Shown: positions 52,851-63,928, counted from the stretch's first letter. The stretch: 64,000 nt of DNA from Paralvinella palmiformis (GCA_025642065.1 JAODUP010000164.1:248001-312000); one strand, 5' to 3'. The notes: a model not told the origin generated them from the letters alone. Program-made: numbers and translations.

Positions 52851-53384
52851 GAATTGATTGCTGCAACCCAGTTGGACAGTAGACATATATATACTTTGCC
52901 CCTTACTGTACCCTAATTATATATGCATAAACAATTGCGTTAAAATACCTTCAAATGTGATGATTATATATTTAAAAAGACTAAAAATAACATAAAAGGC
53001 TTCAGAATATGTAAAAACATACAAATAGACGGCAATATCACTCAAACCGAATGAATCTCAGCAAAGTTTTGTCCAAAAATACAAAAAGTGGCCGCCATCT
53101 TGGATTTTCAAATGTTGACTTATTTGGATTTGACGAATGCCTGAAAATATTTTTATACCAATTATCATCCTTCTGCTGCAATTATAAACTACTTAAACAA
53201 ATAAACTTGAGAAAACGGCATTTTTTACCTTTATGACTTAGAAAATGACTTTAAAACTCAAAATTGACAATGACATCCACCCACATCATTTTCGTTGTCC
53301 TATCTGTTAACATTCAATGTCGTTACAATATTTGTTAGGCTTTGGCCTCCTGCCTACAGAGCCGATGGGCGTCTGCGCATTGTT
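52851..53384. other. Spacer, nothing recognised
   Basis: AT-rich sequence with AAAATGGC/GCCGCCATCTTGGAT-type words near 53,085 and no domain. Confidence 0.5.
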
Positions 53385-53703
53385 TATTTTGTTGTTCGGG
53401 GAGAATCCCCAGGCTGTCGCTTATTCGGCACAGGCTCTATGTTCAAGTGGTAGAGAAACATCCTCCCCCACCACTCACAGCAGAGCAGTACGGAAAGATG
53501 GAGCCGAAATACCCCGAGGGTGGTCACTGCTGGAGTGTTTTACGTCCTCAGGGTTTTTTAACGTTCCCCTTTATTTTAAATAATTCAGTGGAGACGGCAG
53601 CGCCATTTAACGTAGTCAGCCACTCACGATGTTGTAAGCCGAGAAATTAATCTCTTGAAAAGTTTCGACTTCTTACGGGGTTCGAACCTGTGACCGTTGG
53701 CAC
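53385..53703 (-). mobile_element. tRNA-derived SINE, family B
   Basis: Second long copy of family B. On the minus strand the order is GGTTCGAACCCCGTAAGAAG, the GGCGCTGCCGTCTCCACTGA body and the GATTCTCCCCGA 3' part. The tRNA-like 5' end stops at the GTGCCAACGGTC word where another tRNA-like element begins. Confidence 0.75.
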
Positions 53704-53786
53704 TAAATATAGATATGACCGGATTCGAACCAACAACCTGAACCATTAGAGTGCACTGTTCTAACCACTGAGGTACCGGAAAGCCA
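53704..53786 (-). mobile_element. tRNA-like element next to SINE B
   Basis: Minus-strand CCGGTACCTCAGTGGTTAGA followed by TTGGTTCGAATCCGGTC, i.e. A-box-like and B-box-like segments at tRNA spacing. No acceptor-stem pairing closes the cloverleaf, so it is read as a SINE head. Confidence 0.45.
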
Positions 53787-53923
53787 TACCAATTAACACT
53801 TATGTACGCATATTGGGTGTATTTATGTATTTAAATATGGGCGTATTTATGTATTTAAATATGGGTGCATATTGGTATTTGGGTGATTAATTAAATTTGT
53901 TAACGTTTTCATTGACGAGTTAC

Positions 53924-54096
53924 CCCAAAGCTGAGAAGACACGTATATCGTCAGGTATGTAGTCTTCTGATGTTACGTTCTTGTAATTTGACTGAACTAT
54001 CCTATTTCGATTAAACCAGTCATCAGGTGTGGATCGAATGGTGTTAAAGATGGTGTACATCACTTCGTCGTTGTCAGATAGCATGGAAAACTTTAC
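53924..54096 (-). pseudogene. Inverted partial copy of the SOMP5-like gene: exon 5 equivalent
   Basis: Minus-strand copy of the plus-strand exon 62,205-62,377, with the same length (173 nt), the same acceptor (TATATAG) and a usable GTAACT donor. Encodes VKFSMLSDNDEVMY, then STPDDWFNRNRIVQ and SEDYIPDDIRVFSA. The reading frame is intact but the copy lacks exons 1, 2, 4, 6 and 7, and its exon 3 is damaged, so it is classed as a pseudogene fragment. Confidence 0.8.
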
Positions 54097-54591
54097 CTAT
54101 ATAGTTTAAAATAGGAACGAGCTAAACAGATCGTGTATTAGAATCCTGCCCGGGCTGACAATTCTGGCCCGCAACAGCCGAGTCCCATATCGATTGGGGT
54201 CCGCAACCACCACATCCCGCAATGACATTTTATTTTGCAATAGAATATCATCTATAAATCCATAGTTAATAACCTACTTCAAACGTAGTTATTTTTGTTG
54301 TGTTTATTGTTTATACAAAGTACCTTCGTCTGTAATTAGTAGATATAAATTATCTTTAGCCATTATCAATAAGTGCCAGATGACCTAAAGATAAGCTGCT
54401 ATACCTCACACCATATGGCATGCTTTAACGCAAACAAACACAATCTGTCAAACTAAATATAATTGCGAGCGTAAATGCATAAATGTTGTGCTCTTTTCTT
54501 CTTTTGTAAATAAGTGGTGTGGCACAGTTGTTTACTAACTATGAAAGAAATCGATTTCATTAGTCATCAACATTTTCTTAAAAAAAAGCCC

Positions 54592-54771
54592 TTTTTTTGT
54601 CCAATAATTGCTATTCATGAGACTAGTCCATCCTTGAAATTGTGTACTCTGAGCGTATAAAGTACAGTTTCCCTCTTGATATTGTATTGTCTGGCATGGC
54701 CAGGTAATATTCGTGTACCTTTCAAATATCTGCTGGCACTTGCCAATGTTTCATTTGTTTGATGGAAATTA
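54592..54771 (-). pseudogene. Inverted partial copy of the SOMP5-like gene: exon 3 equivalent, deleted
   Basis: Minus-strand copy of exon 60,418-60,650. The acceptor (GCTTTAG) and the second half (RYTNIT-equivalent nucleotides, then ...QYQEGNC) are readily aligned. About 53 nt covering the first cysteines are missing (180 nt versus 233), which shifts the frame. The donor GT is lost (GGGCTT at the boundary). Together with the exon 5 equivalent it shows that the left arm is a decayed inverted duplicate. Confidence 0.8.
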
Positions 54772-55420
54772 CTAAAGCGCGAATAATAATGCACATGTAC
54801 TTGCCTTTCATTTTTTAATATGATACTATATAGATCAAACACAAATTGGATGTTTTAAAAGTGTTTAATATCGTTTCATGTTTGGAATAAAATCTTCATC
54901 TAAACAATTAATGAATATATGGGATATTTCAATAACACACCAAATCAATTAGATAAAACTTAAGTAGTGGTTAATATTATTTTCACGATATATAAATTTC
55001 TTCATAATAACACAAGTAACTATACCCGCTCAGGATATTGTAATAAACAGAACAAACTATCCATGAGAAATGAAAGGACTGTTTTCAGTATTATGAATAA
55101 GGTGCTATAGAAATGATACTGTGTCCCCAAATATTATTAATTCAGAATAAGATATTGACCATTGTTTCAATAACTTTATCTGTTAAATGATATTAAAGAT
55201 ACATGATGGACTCCCCTCCTGTACCTTATTACAGGATATGCCTTCGGATGAGGCCTTTTGCAGCTCACCAATTACAATAAATACAACATGATTTATTTTG
55301 ACGATGGTTTTTATTTATTTGGATGGCACTACCACATTACTTCTTTGATTCGTGTAATTTTGTTTTGAGGACAATTAGTTATTATACTAAATAACGGTGT
55401 GAAATATAATACTATTTCAG

Positions 55421-55698
55421 TCCGTACATACGACATCACCGAAATCGCTGCCATATGTGAGGACAAGACGTTTGACCTGTATATCCTCCCGAGCAATGCA
55501 TACAGCTAGAAGCAAGTGCCACCAAAGCTCTCACAGTGAAGGATGATATATTGTACTACCGTGGTGAAGTTATCAAAATAGTTCAACTTTCCATGGCTTT
55601 GGCTGATTTTATGGAATTTATCCAAACCTTGTCAAACCCTATTATGTTGGGACATAACATTAAAGCATTTGATCTATCAGTATTGTATAGGCCTCTAA
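55421..55698 (+). pseudogene. DEDDh 3'-5' exonuclease-like fragment
   Basis: After an acceptor-like ATTTCAG the frame reads YDITEIAAICEDKTFDLYIL then a TAG. In the next frame it reads LTVKDDILYYRGEVIKI and FMEFIQTLSNPIMLGHNIKA then FDLSVLY. The G-H-N-x-K-x-F-D-x-x-V-L segment is the second exonuclease motif of the DEDDh fold, and D-I-T-x-I-A-A lies where the strand after the first motif is expected. The Asp-Glu motif I is not in this piece (it would be in an upstream exon), and the third motif is cut off by a 155-bp CA repeat. A stop plus a frameshift make it non-functional. Confidence 0.6.
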
Positions 55699-55853
<155 letters not shown>

Positions 55854-55934
55854 CTAATCTTGCTATGTACAATGAAGTAGTCACAACCAATGCAGAACCA
55901 ATGCGGATCCTACATGTAAACATTATGTTTCACC

Positions 55935-56263
55935 ATTACACATTATACACTGGCTTCCCGTACGTTTCAGATCACTTTATAGGATCCTGTTTGATACATT
56001 CAAAGGACTGAGTGGAACAGCACCAATGTATCTAAGTACAGTAAAGCAATCTAATCGAAAAATATATACCAGTGAGAATGCTCCGATCTGAGTCCTATTC
56101 CCTTTTGAGGGTATCAAAAAGACATCGGCATATTTCTAATATTTAAATCAGTTTATAATGCATGAAATGCATTTAAGCAATATGAACTCAGAATATGTTT
56201 TAATTATGTTTTAAATGTAAAGCACCTTGGATCAATTCAAGTTGAATAAGGCGCTATATAAAA

Positions 56264-56309
<46 letters not shown>
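55935..56309 (+). mobile_element. LINE 3' end (CR1/Jockey-like, truncated)
   Basis: Contains in one frame LHWLPVRFRSLYRILF and DTFKGLSGTAPMYLS, the conserved end of CR1/Jockey-type reverse transcriptase ORFs (family: L-H-W-L-P-V-x-x-R-x-x-x-K-x-L...T-x-K-x-L-x-G-x-A-P-x-Y-L). An untranslated end with GGCGCTATATAAAATATTAT and an (ATT)n tail follows at 56,262-56,309. It is 5'-truncated, as usual for LINE insertions. Confidence 0.75.
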
Positions 56310-56310
<1 letters not shown>

Positions 56311-56804
56311 CGCATTAGTAGCAGTTGTAGGAACAAGATGAATATATTTATCAATTGATCAAGGCGGGTTTATGTCTGTTTACGTAGCTACATGTCGTGG
56401 GCTTGACGCTGGGGAAGTAGGATTCGATTTTGTCTGTCTGAATAATGACGCTATATATTATTAACGACAACTAGTCAACCAGAACAAGTTACCCTGCTCT
56501 TTGAATCCCCACTACGGCAGCTCCCTGTGTCAGTATATTTACGAATACGGCTAGCAAATGCCATTAAACAACGCGTGTAAATATTACGTTGCATGGCATC
56601 TTTCGGTATAATCTCAAATAACTGGTGCATTGAGATGAAGAGAAAAAACCTTGTATAGATGCTATTTAAAAGGAATTATTGTGTATAGTAGATGTATGTC
56701 AGCTGTGATCACTGTATTACTTGTTTGCCTACAAAAAATCTAAATAAAAGATCACTTGTGTAGCTGGGAAGTACATTTTCGGAGTAAAAGAGTCCAAAAG
56801 CATT
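56310..56804. other. Spacer, nothing recognised
   Basis: Unique-looking sequence with an AATAAA near 56,743. No domain identified. Confidence 0.5.
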
Positions 56805-57036
56805 ATAATGTGAACTGGCCTTTATGGTGTCGAAGTTGAACCGAGCTGTACTGGTGATCGTTTGTGACTGTTAAACATTTATCGATTTCCTTCTTGTTAT
56901 ATTCATTTGTCAGGCCCATCCATTCTGAAGTCCAGTGGAATATTGTCGAGGTGGTTTCGTCGTAGGTCCACATACCGACTTTCTCCTCGTACTGACTGGC
57001 AGATCGTCTCGCGTCAACACATGCCAAATTAAACAC
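56805..57036 (-). other. Orphan ORF, possibly lectin-like
   Basis: Minus-strand frame of 77 codons ending TAA at 56,807-56,805. It reads FNLACVDARRSASQYEEKVG, MWTYDETTSTIFHWTSEWMG and IDKCLTVTNDHQYS. The order of W/G/W and C-L/V-x-V elements is reminiscent of the second half of a C-type lectin domain, but the final Cys-Glu is replaced by a stop and the calcium-site motifs are absent. It may be a decayed exon or chance. No partner exon was found. Confidence 0.25.
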
Positions 57037-57288
57037 TTACTAGCGGCATGTCAATACGGCACACTGCAGTTAGTTTTTGGCATTATTACAACACATTCTG
57101 AACATTGACGATTACGGTTAAAATGCCGGGATTATCGCTCAGCGGGCACCTTATCAATTATACAATACAAAGTGCTCCTTCTTTGTTTCGATTTCTGACA
57201 TCGTCATGCTCCAAGGCAATATACGTGTGTGGAAAGATAAGCACACTGAACGTTGCCATTACGTTTTATGATGTTTTGTAAGAGGGCA

Positions 57289-57294
57289 TATAAA
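57289..57294 (+). promoter_or_regulatory. TATA-like box of the SOMP5-like gene
   Basis: TATAAA 97 bp upstream of the start codon at 57,391, leaving room for a short 5' untranslated region. An upstream out-of-frame ATG occurs at 57,360. Confidence 0.4.
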
Positions 57295-57390
57295 TGAGAT
57301 TCGGTCTACCTCCGCTAGTGACTTGAACTCCAACAGAGCTCATACTAGGAATAACAGAAATGCTCGGCTGCTACAAAACTTATACCCCAA

Positions 57391-57712
57391 ATGTCTTTCT
57401 TGGATGTGGCAGGCAAGCTCATTTTCTATATCATAATGCCTCTCCTACAATCGACACTTGCAGATTTCACCTTTACACATTACAAAGATAATCTGTTGAG
57501 GCTACGAAAGTTCGGCATTGTCGGGGCCAAAGTTGTGACAAGCATCTCAAAATGTGAGAGAGCTTGTATTGAACACAGAAATGGATGCCAAGCAGCTAAT
57601 TTGGTGCCAATACGTAAAGGTCTATATAGTTGTGAATTGATAAGCGACACAGCCTTTACTATACCCGTTGATTTGGAACCAGCAAAAGGGAGCGTTTTCA
57701 TACAGAAAAGAG
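57391..57712 (+). CDS. Secreted PAN/SOMP5-like protein, exon 1
   Basis: First coding exon (107 codons plus one base, donor GTAAAT at 57,713) of a secreted protein of about 391 residues. Residues 1-24 (GKLIFYIIMPLLQSTLA core) form a signal peptide, probably cut before DFTF. Residues about 25-107 contain Cys 55, 59, 66 and 81 in the C-x(3)-C-x(6)-C-x(14)-C pattern of a PAN/apple-type module (KCERACIEHRNGCQAANL and YSCELI), a fold used for protein or sugar binding outside the cell. The start is chosen because the signal peptide begins there. All six downstream junctions keep the frame. The product belongs to no named gene I can recall. Its C-terminal domain resembles proteins annotated as uncharacterized skeletal organic matrix protein 5-like. 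Confidence 0.75.
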
Positions 57713-58468
57713 GTAAATATCGTTCTGAAATAAGAATCCGTAAACGAAAAGAAGTCATTATGCTTACAATATAAGGCTAATATATGCCAAATCAACTGAT
57801 ATATAATAATATGGGTCTACCTTATTCAGATGTAGCGGTCTATTTAATGACTTCCTTTTGAAAATAACTATTATAATATACTACGAATAGAATAACCCTT
57901 AGCAGGAAAATAAATCACACAAAATATATTAGATCAGGTTGGTAAGAACTATTTGACCGAGATCAACTTGGATTGTAATAAATATTCCCTTATTATAATA
58001 ATAAAAATATTTCGAATAATACATAAACCACATCTCAGCTGAACCTCAAACTGAGAATAAAATTACCGGTGGTTCTGTCCAATCTGAAACTCGTAAAGAT
58101 ATGGTAGAGTTTTCAAAAAATACATAAACATTAAATGGTTTCTGTTGGGATATTTCCCGAAGTCTCTATCTTGTTTTACTAAGACATATCACGCCAACGT
58201 CCATCGTTAAGGATAAACCTAAACATTTCAAACAGAAAAATATACAGCAAGAGAAATGCCTTTCACTAATTAGCTTCATGCCAGAATATTAGCTGAAATA
58301 CTGTGACGGCTAAACGGGACAAAATCAATGATTTTCTAACGGATTATCGTGGTTTATAAGTATAAATGATAAATGCTGGTATTGTAATTATAAATTCATC
58401 CCTGTTATCGTCACCAGTATTTTGAAGAGTTCTTATATTCATCATTTGTATGTTCGTTTCTTTTCCAG

Positions 58469-58531
58469 CGCCGGACATATGTGATACAAAATCTTGTATA
58501 TATCGAGAGAGCTGCACTGACTGTCAAAATG
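58469..58531 (+). CDS. Secreted PAN/SOMP5-like protein, exon 2 (Cys-rich linker)
   Basis: 63-nt exon, acceptor TTCCAG at 58,468, donor GTAAGT at 58,532, phase 1 at both ends. Encodes A-PDICDTKSCIYRESCTDCQN, with four cysteines (C-x4-C-x5-C-x2-C). It looks like half of an EGF-like or similar small disulfide module. Being phase 1-1 it can be included or skipped without changing frame. Confidence 0.7.
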
Positions 58532-58800
58532 GTAAGTATGCATTTACTAAAGAGTTAAATATTCAAAATAAAATAAAAATATTGATGGACAAACTTCAAC
58601 ATTTTATTATTAAATCGCCATTTTCAATAACAAAATGTTCCCGTTACTGCTTAGTTCATTCCATATACTACTTAGCTATCCAAGCGAATTAATAAACAAA
58701 TATTAACAAAACAACTATCAAATTAAACCTGTTCAATATAACACTACCACAATTTTAGTCAGCTGTATCTAACTTACTAATAATAAAAACGTAGACCTAT

Positions 58801-58990
58801 ACATGTGTCTAAGCTACTCATCAGCCTTTGGGACCTAGCTAATTCGCTTATGGTACGCGACAAATATGTCACGCCCACAGGAATGCTGCTAGTGGTATAT
58901 GCAGGCTAGGTATAACAGCGGAAGCACGTAAACACATTCCATTTGACACCACTGATAGCAGTAAACAACACGTGCGTATGATTCTATGGC
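58801..58990. repeat. Dispersed repeat, copy 1
   Basis: Shares blocks CTACTCATCAGCCT, GTACGCGACAAATATGTCAC and AGCACGTAAA with 63,716-63,890 in the same orientation. No tRNA-like head and no coding domain recognised. Lies in intron 2. Confidence 0.75.
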
Positions 58991-59568
58991 GAGTTAATAC
59001 ATATGTAAGATATCTACTTTGACACCACAGTTTACATTCAAGAGTAATTATCTGTAGTCCAATAGAAACCTATACATAGAATATGCTGACCTCAGCTTTA
59101 TTCTGGGTTCGGAAAACCAAACAAATCCTATTTATATCAAAAACAAAGTAGCAATACTGCACAATGGATTATTACTAGACTAGAACGAAATATTGCCTCA
59201 ATCCTGAGTAAATACTATGATTTACTCAAATCCTTAACTCATTTTATGATCCATTGATACATACAGCTATATGTCATTGACATACAAGTAATATTTCATA
59301 CCTTATCCCTGCGCAGTGACTCGAAGGTCATGTGTGTGCATTAAGAATAAATAAAGGAACAATAACTGAACTCGACATCAGACAAATATCATAAACAGAC
59401 ATGCTATGAGAACGTTCGTACAACTAGGATTGAAACCTTTAACCTGCTGCTCCTTATAGCCCAAATATACCTTACAACCTAGAGGAAAGTACATATTAAT
59501 GACCTATAGACTGTGTTAACCAACTGATATAATAATATCATTTATTTTATATTTTTAGTTGAATCAAA

Positions 59569-59913
59569 ACTGTTTTGATACATACTGTTACCAGGTTAAA
59601 ATGCAGACTTTTGTTAGTCGACAAATCTATTATAGAACAACAATTTGCTTAGACGTAAAGCATCTGCTTTAGCCATAATTTTATTTTTAATGTTAAATTT
59701 AAAACTAGTCAGTAACCAAAAGCTATTACATCCTAACCGTTTTACTGATAGTTTCACAAAGAAGAATTTCACGGATCGTAGGAAAGTAATCAGGGATGAC
59801 AATGTATTAACTACCTCTGTGATCGGGCTTATCAGAACATCCAGATATTCTTTCATAAAGAATGGAGGTATAGGATCGACTTCACCGGAAACTTTATATG
59901 AGAATGTTAGCAA
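59569..59913 (-). pseudogene. CR1/Jockey-like LINE reverse transcriptase fragment
   Basis: Minus-strand frame in SOMP5-like intron 2. VDPIPPFFMKEYLDVLISPI then TEVVN, and later KLSVKRLG and IMAKADALRLSKLL, follow the palm-region order of CR1/Jockey-type reverse transcriptases (D-P-I-P-x-x-x-x-K...I-x-x-I-V-N; L-K-K-P-G; K-x-x-E-K-x-x-x-x-R-L). The N-Y-R-P-x-S block is mutated beyond recognition and no catalytic YADD region is present, so it is a decayed piece. Confidence 0.65.
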
Positions 59914-60417
59914 CAGTCAGCTATCAGTCTCTGTAAGAGGCTCGAATGTATCCATGATGAACACGAAGGAATCTTCTACCAATGGCATACCCTGTGATAT
60001 GGTACTGGAAGGGAATCCATCATGTTTATTTAATCTGTTAACAGATGATGTTATTAAGACAATGATACATATATATTTTTCTGAATTAATCATATTTGGG
60101 AACACAGTCTAATGTTTTGGAATACTTTATTCACAATACTGAAAACAGTCCTTTGATTTCCCGTCGATCGCTTGGTCTTTTAATTATAATATTCTGATCG
60201 GGAATAGGAACGTGTGTTATGGTGAAGTGTATATATCATGAAACTAATTTTAACCAGTACTTAAGTTTCATCTACTTGATTTAGTGTTTTATTGACATAT
60301 ATACTATATATTTATTAATTGTTTAGGTTAGGATTTTATTCTGAACATGAAACGATATTAAACACATTTGTGTTTGAGCTATATAATATCATGTTGTGCT
60401 TTTGTTTATCGCTTTAG

Positions 60418-60650
60418 TACTTCCCATTAAACAAATGGAACATTGGCAAGCGCAAAGTGGAGCAGGAGCTGTGGCCATATTAAAAGCCCGATGTGAATTA
60501 GAATGCCAGCAGTTATGTGAAAGATACACGAATATTACCTGGCCATGTCAGACAATACAATATCAAGAGGGAAACTGTATTTTGTACGCTCAGAGTATAC
60601 TACATCAAGGGTGGAATAATAGCATGGTTAACAATTATTGGACACGAAAG
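60418..60650 (+). CDS. Secreted PAN/SOMP5-like protein, exon 3 (second PAN-like module)
   Basis: Acceptor CTTTAG at 60,417. The first two bases complete a Val codon, followed by 77 codons; donor GTCTGT at 60,651 (weak). Residues about 130-206 contain CELECQQLCERY, WPCQTIQY and GNCILYAQ, giving a C-x3-C-x3-C...C...C pattern of a second PAN/apple-like module. The phase fits exon 4 exactly. If the weak donor is not used, the frame reads on into VCFKK and soon stops. The next 120 bp are shared with the inverted left arm. Confidence 0.72.
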
Positions 60651-61087
60651 GTCTGTTTTAAGAAATTGTTGATGAGTAATGAAATCGATTTCTTTCATAT
60701 TTAGTAAACAACTGTGCCACACCACTTATTTACAAAACAAGAAAAGAGCACAACATTTACGCATTTGGTAACGCGCTAAGCTGCATACTTCCATATCCTT
60801 TATTGTACTTCAATAAACGGCCTTGGCATAATTATTCTTCTTCGATGGGACAAGCGGCCGATGGGCGATTTCCAAAGAAAGCATCCCATAAACAAAGATA
60901 TCAATCGGACTCGAGCCTTGATATAGAAATTAACAGGGTAGTCCTCTATCAATTACGCTAACATTGCAATGCACCAGAGTGCAGGAGAAAACGCAATTAA
61001 CAAACAAAAACAATTAATCTAACCAATCAAGATTAGAATAAACTTGCATCTATTACGATCAACTGTAATATATTATTTCATATACAG

Positions 61088-61243
61088 CTATCAATCCAAG
61101 GTTGGATACCAATCTTCAGAGCATACCGGGACAGTGGCTTGCGCGTGTATGATGCTTGGATAAATAAAAGTATTAATCTTGGATCTGGTGAAGGTGTTTC
61201 TCCTCTTCTCGAAGATCAATCCATATGGAAACTGATTAAGCAG
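61088..61243 (+). CDS. Secreted PAN/SOMP5-like protein, exon 4
   Basis: 52 codons, acceptor ATACAG at 61,087, donor GTAGCT at 61,244, phase 0 at both ends. Encodes IQGWIPIFRAYRDSGLRVYD then AW and later SIWKLIKQ. The W-x-x-x-F-R-A...V-Y-D-A-W motif opens the SOMP5-like domain (relatives: W-K-L-V-F-R-G-x-x-x-x-G-x-x-V-Y-D-A-W), and W-x-x-I-K-Q is the end of its first half. This exon has no counterpart in the inverted copy. Confidence 0.75.
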
Positions 61244-62204
61244 GTAGCTATCATAGAAAATATATTAAATATGACACTTTATGATATAACATACATAACA
61301 GCGGCATCCTGCAGTCCGCGGAGTAGAAGCGGCCTAAATCAAATATTTCTTTGTGGGGTTGGGGTGGGGGGCTTTTCCGTGCGTGATGATGATTTTTAAT
61401 TTTACAATTACAAACATATTTGTTTAAATATAAATTTTTTATTCAGTTTGATAATATTCAGTTTGAAGAAGCCAAACGGGATTTTTTTTAATAACATTTA
61501 GATAGTGTTTGTTTGCGTTAAAGCATGCCATATGGTGTGAGGTATAGCAGCTTATCATTATGTCATCTGGCACTTATTGATAATGGCTGAAGATAATTTA
61601 TATCTACTAATTACAGACCAAGGTACTTTGTATAAACAATAAACACCAAAAAGATAACCGAATCTGTGTTTGAAGTAGGTTATTAACTCTGGCTTTGTAA
61701 ATGATATTCTGTAATAAACAATGAGAACTATATTAATTTTTCTATTTCCTCTATTTGAATTCAACAATCAAGGAATAATAGTTCGGTTCGAATATATAAC
61801 ATATTTTATTGATACAAGGCGCCTCGAAAAACTTAATTGGTTACGAAATAATGTAAATAAAATGTACAATATATCAATAGATCAAATAATGTGTTTGCAT
61901 TAATTCAATTTCAAGCTCGTGGATTCAATAAATAAATAATAAAAATAAATATTATTTTACAATGGTCTTTTTGGGGACCCGTCTTCAATAAGTGCAGTCT
62001 AAATGCCGGTCAACATTCAGCATGGTGCCTGGTGGAGTAGTGGCGGTCCAGTTATCCACATTTGCGGACTGGTCATTGCGGGATGGGAGGAAAGTTCCGG
62101 ATCCCAATCGAGGTTGGGCGGGAGGGTTGCGGGCCATAATTGTCAGCCTGCGCAGGATTCTGATACACGACCTGTTTACCTCGTTCCTATTTTAAACTAT
62201 ATAG

Positions 62205-62377
62205 GTGAAGTTTTCCATGCTATCTGACAACGACGAAGTGATGTACATCATCTTTAATGCTACTGGATCCACGCCTGATGACTGGTTTAACCGAGATAGG
62301 ATAGTTCAGTCAAATTACAACAACGTAACATCAGAAGAATACATACCTGACGATATAAGGATGTTCTCAGCTTTCGG
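62205..62377 (+). CDS. Secreted PAN/SOMP5-like protein, exon 5
   Basis: 57 codons plus two bases, acceptor TATATAG at 62,204, donor GTAACT at 62,378. Encodes VKFSMLSDNDEVMYIIFNAT then GSTPDDWFNRDRIVQSNY and DDIRMFSAF. Strongly SOMP5-like (V-K-x-x-x-x-x-x-x-E-V-x-Y-x-x-F-x-x-x-G-S-x-x-x-x-W-F-x-x-x-R). It is a beta-rich extracellular segment without cysteines. An intact homologue lies inverted at 53,924-54,096. Confidence 0.8.
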
Positions 62378-62504
62378 GTAACTAGTCCATGAAAACGTTT
62401 ATAAACTGAAATACGCACCCCCAAAATATATAGGCACTCATATTTATGTAAATAGACTCACCATTCCCCACGAAAACCTACGTACAGAAACACATACATT
62501 TTTG

Positions 62505-62649
62505 AGTGAGTGAGTGAGTGAGTGAGTGAGTGAGTGAGTGAGTGAGTGAGTGAGTGAGTGAGTGAGTGAGTGAGTGAGTGAGTGAGTGAGTGAGTGTGAG
62601 TGAGTGAGTGAGTGTGTGGGTGAGTGAGTGAGTGAGTGAGTGAGTGAGT
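62505..62649. repeat. (TGAG)n microsatellite
   Basis: About 36 tandem TGAG units with few interruptions, in intron 5 of the SOMP5-like gene. Confidence 0.97.
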
Positions 62650-62747
62650 TGTTTAGCTTTGACGCTGATCACAACGGGACATCATTCCGAGGGTTTACTT
62701 CTCAGACAAGTTTTCCAGAAATACATGTTAGTATATATTTATGTATG

Positions 62748-62970
<223 letters not shown>

Positions 62971-63047
62971 TGTTTATGTAGTTGCTTAGATATATATATA
63001 GGATATGAACAAGTGAAAGCACCCATATATTATATTTTATTTTGTAG

Positions 63048-63232
63048 CCTGGAAAATCTAGATTTTAAAGTAAGACGTTCATTTTATGCATATTGGCATC
63101 ACGAAGGTTGTCCTAAAGACATGGGTTGGAGTGTTGTACTAGATGAGTCAAGTGAATTTTGTCCTTGGGAACAAAATAACACCCAGCCATCGTTCATGTA
63201 TTGTTCCGAAAGTGATCCATGTCTATTTACAA
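63048..63232 (+). CDS. Secreted PAN/SOMP5-like protein, exon 6
   Basis: Acceptor TTTGTAG at 63,047. The first base completes Gly with exon 5, and 61 codons plus one base end at a GTGAGT donor (63,233). Encodes [33 protein letters not shown] and [16 protein letters not shown]. The R-R-x-F...G-C-x-K-D-x-G-W...C-x-W pattern is the conserved core of SOMP5-like domains, with two cysteines likely paired. Intron 5 before it contains 470 bp of microsatellites. Confidence 0.8.
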
Positions 63233-63343
63233 GTGAGTAAATAATGTTATTTAACGCATATACATAGCCCATACATTTTCGCAATGTGTTAGCATTTACA
63301 TACATAATAAACTTAAATATTTTTTTTGCTTTTTATAATCCAG

Positions 63344-63387
63344 CCATGAAGTTTGCTGAAATGATGGTCATAACCGCCTTGTTTTAA
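63344..63387 (+). CDS. Secreted PAN/SOMP5-like protein, exon 7 (C terminus)
   Basis: Acceptor AATCCAG at 63,343. The first two bases complete Thr, then MKFAEMMVITALF and TAA at 63,385-63,387. Relatives end in a similar short hydrophobic strand (A-D-V-x-A-x-F). The exon is tiny, so it is supported mainly by phase, the acceptor and the fitting ending. AATAAA follows at 63,512. Confidence 0.65.
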
Positions 63388-63511
63388 AGAAATATTGATG
63401 TGATAAACGTTTATATAATGTGTTGGTATATAAATGTTGTTTAATTTAATCACTGTTTATGTGTTTTTGTGTTTATATATATATATATGCATGTACATTA
63501 AACAAAACACC

Positions 63512-63517
63512 AATAAA
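63512..63517 (+). terminator. Polyadenylation signal of the SOMP5-like gene
   Basis: AATAAA 125 bp downstream of the proposed stop codon. Confidence 0.5.
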
Positions 63518-63715
63518 ATGCAATGTTATATATAGAAGGTTTTTATCATTAAACGTTGTGTGTTTTAGGGTACATAGTAAGAGGCAACAGGCACAGAGCA
63601 TCAACATATCTAAACATCCTTCGAAACCTACCTCCATAAATCTAAATACAACTATACATACATTAATCTGAAAATAAAATGTTCCATACCTCCACATATT
63701 GATAAATGTGTGCGT

Positions 63716-63890
63716 ATACCTAAGCATGTGTCTGGTCTACTCATCAGCCTGTGGGAACCACCTAATTCGCTTTTCGTACGCGACAAATATGTCACGCCCA
63801 CAGAAAGCAGCTACATGCAGGCTACTTACGAAAAGCGCAAGCACGTAAAAAACATACCATTTGATACCACAGCTCGCAAGATACGTGAAT
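63716..63890. repeat. Dispersed repeat, copy 2
   Basis: Direct repeat of 58,801-58,990, placed 0.3 kb after the last exon of the SOMP5-like gene. Better preserved inside (an open frame of 89 codons crosses it, probably by chance). Confidence 0.75.
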
Positions 63891-63928
63891 TAGTGAGTGC
63901 ATTAGTACATACATTAGTGAGTGTGCAT

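Larger units (their letters stand above)
53908..55258 (-). repeat. Left arm of inverted segmental duplication
   Basis: Its reverse complement aligns in order with about 59,985-62,400, including intronic sequence (for example GGAACACAGT and CACAATACTGAAAACAGTCC blocks) and exons 3 and 5. Relative to the right arm it lacks about 0.7 kb (60.78-61.50 kb, containing exon 4) and about 0.3 kb (61.72-62.06 kb). Divergence is obvious but moderate. Confidence 0.85.
59985..62400 (+). repeat. Right arm of inverted segmental duplication
   Basis: Pairs in inverted orientation with 53,908-55,258. It contains exons 3, 4 and 5 of the intact gene plus introns. The segment with exon 4 (60.78-61.50 kb) and about 0.3 kb at 61.72-62.06 kb are absent from the other arm. 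Confidence 0.85.
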
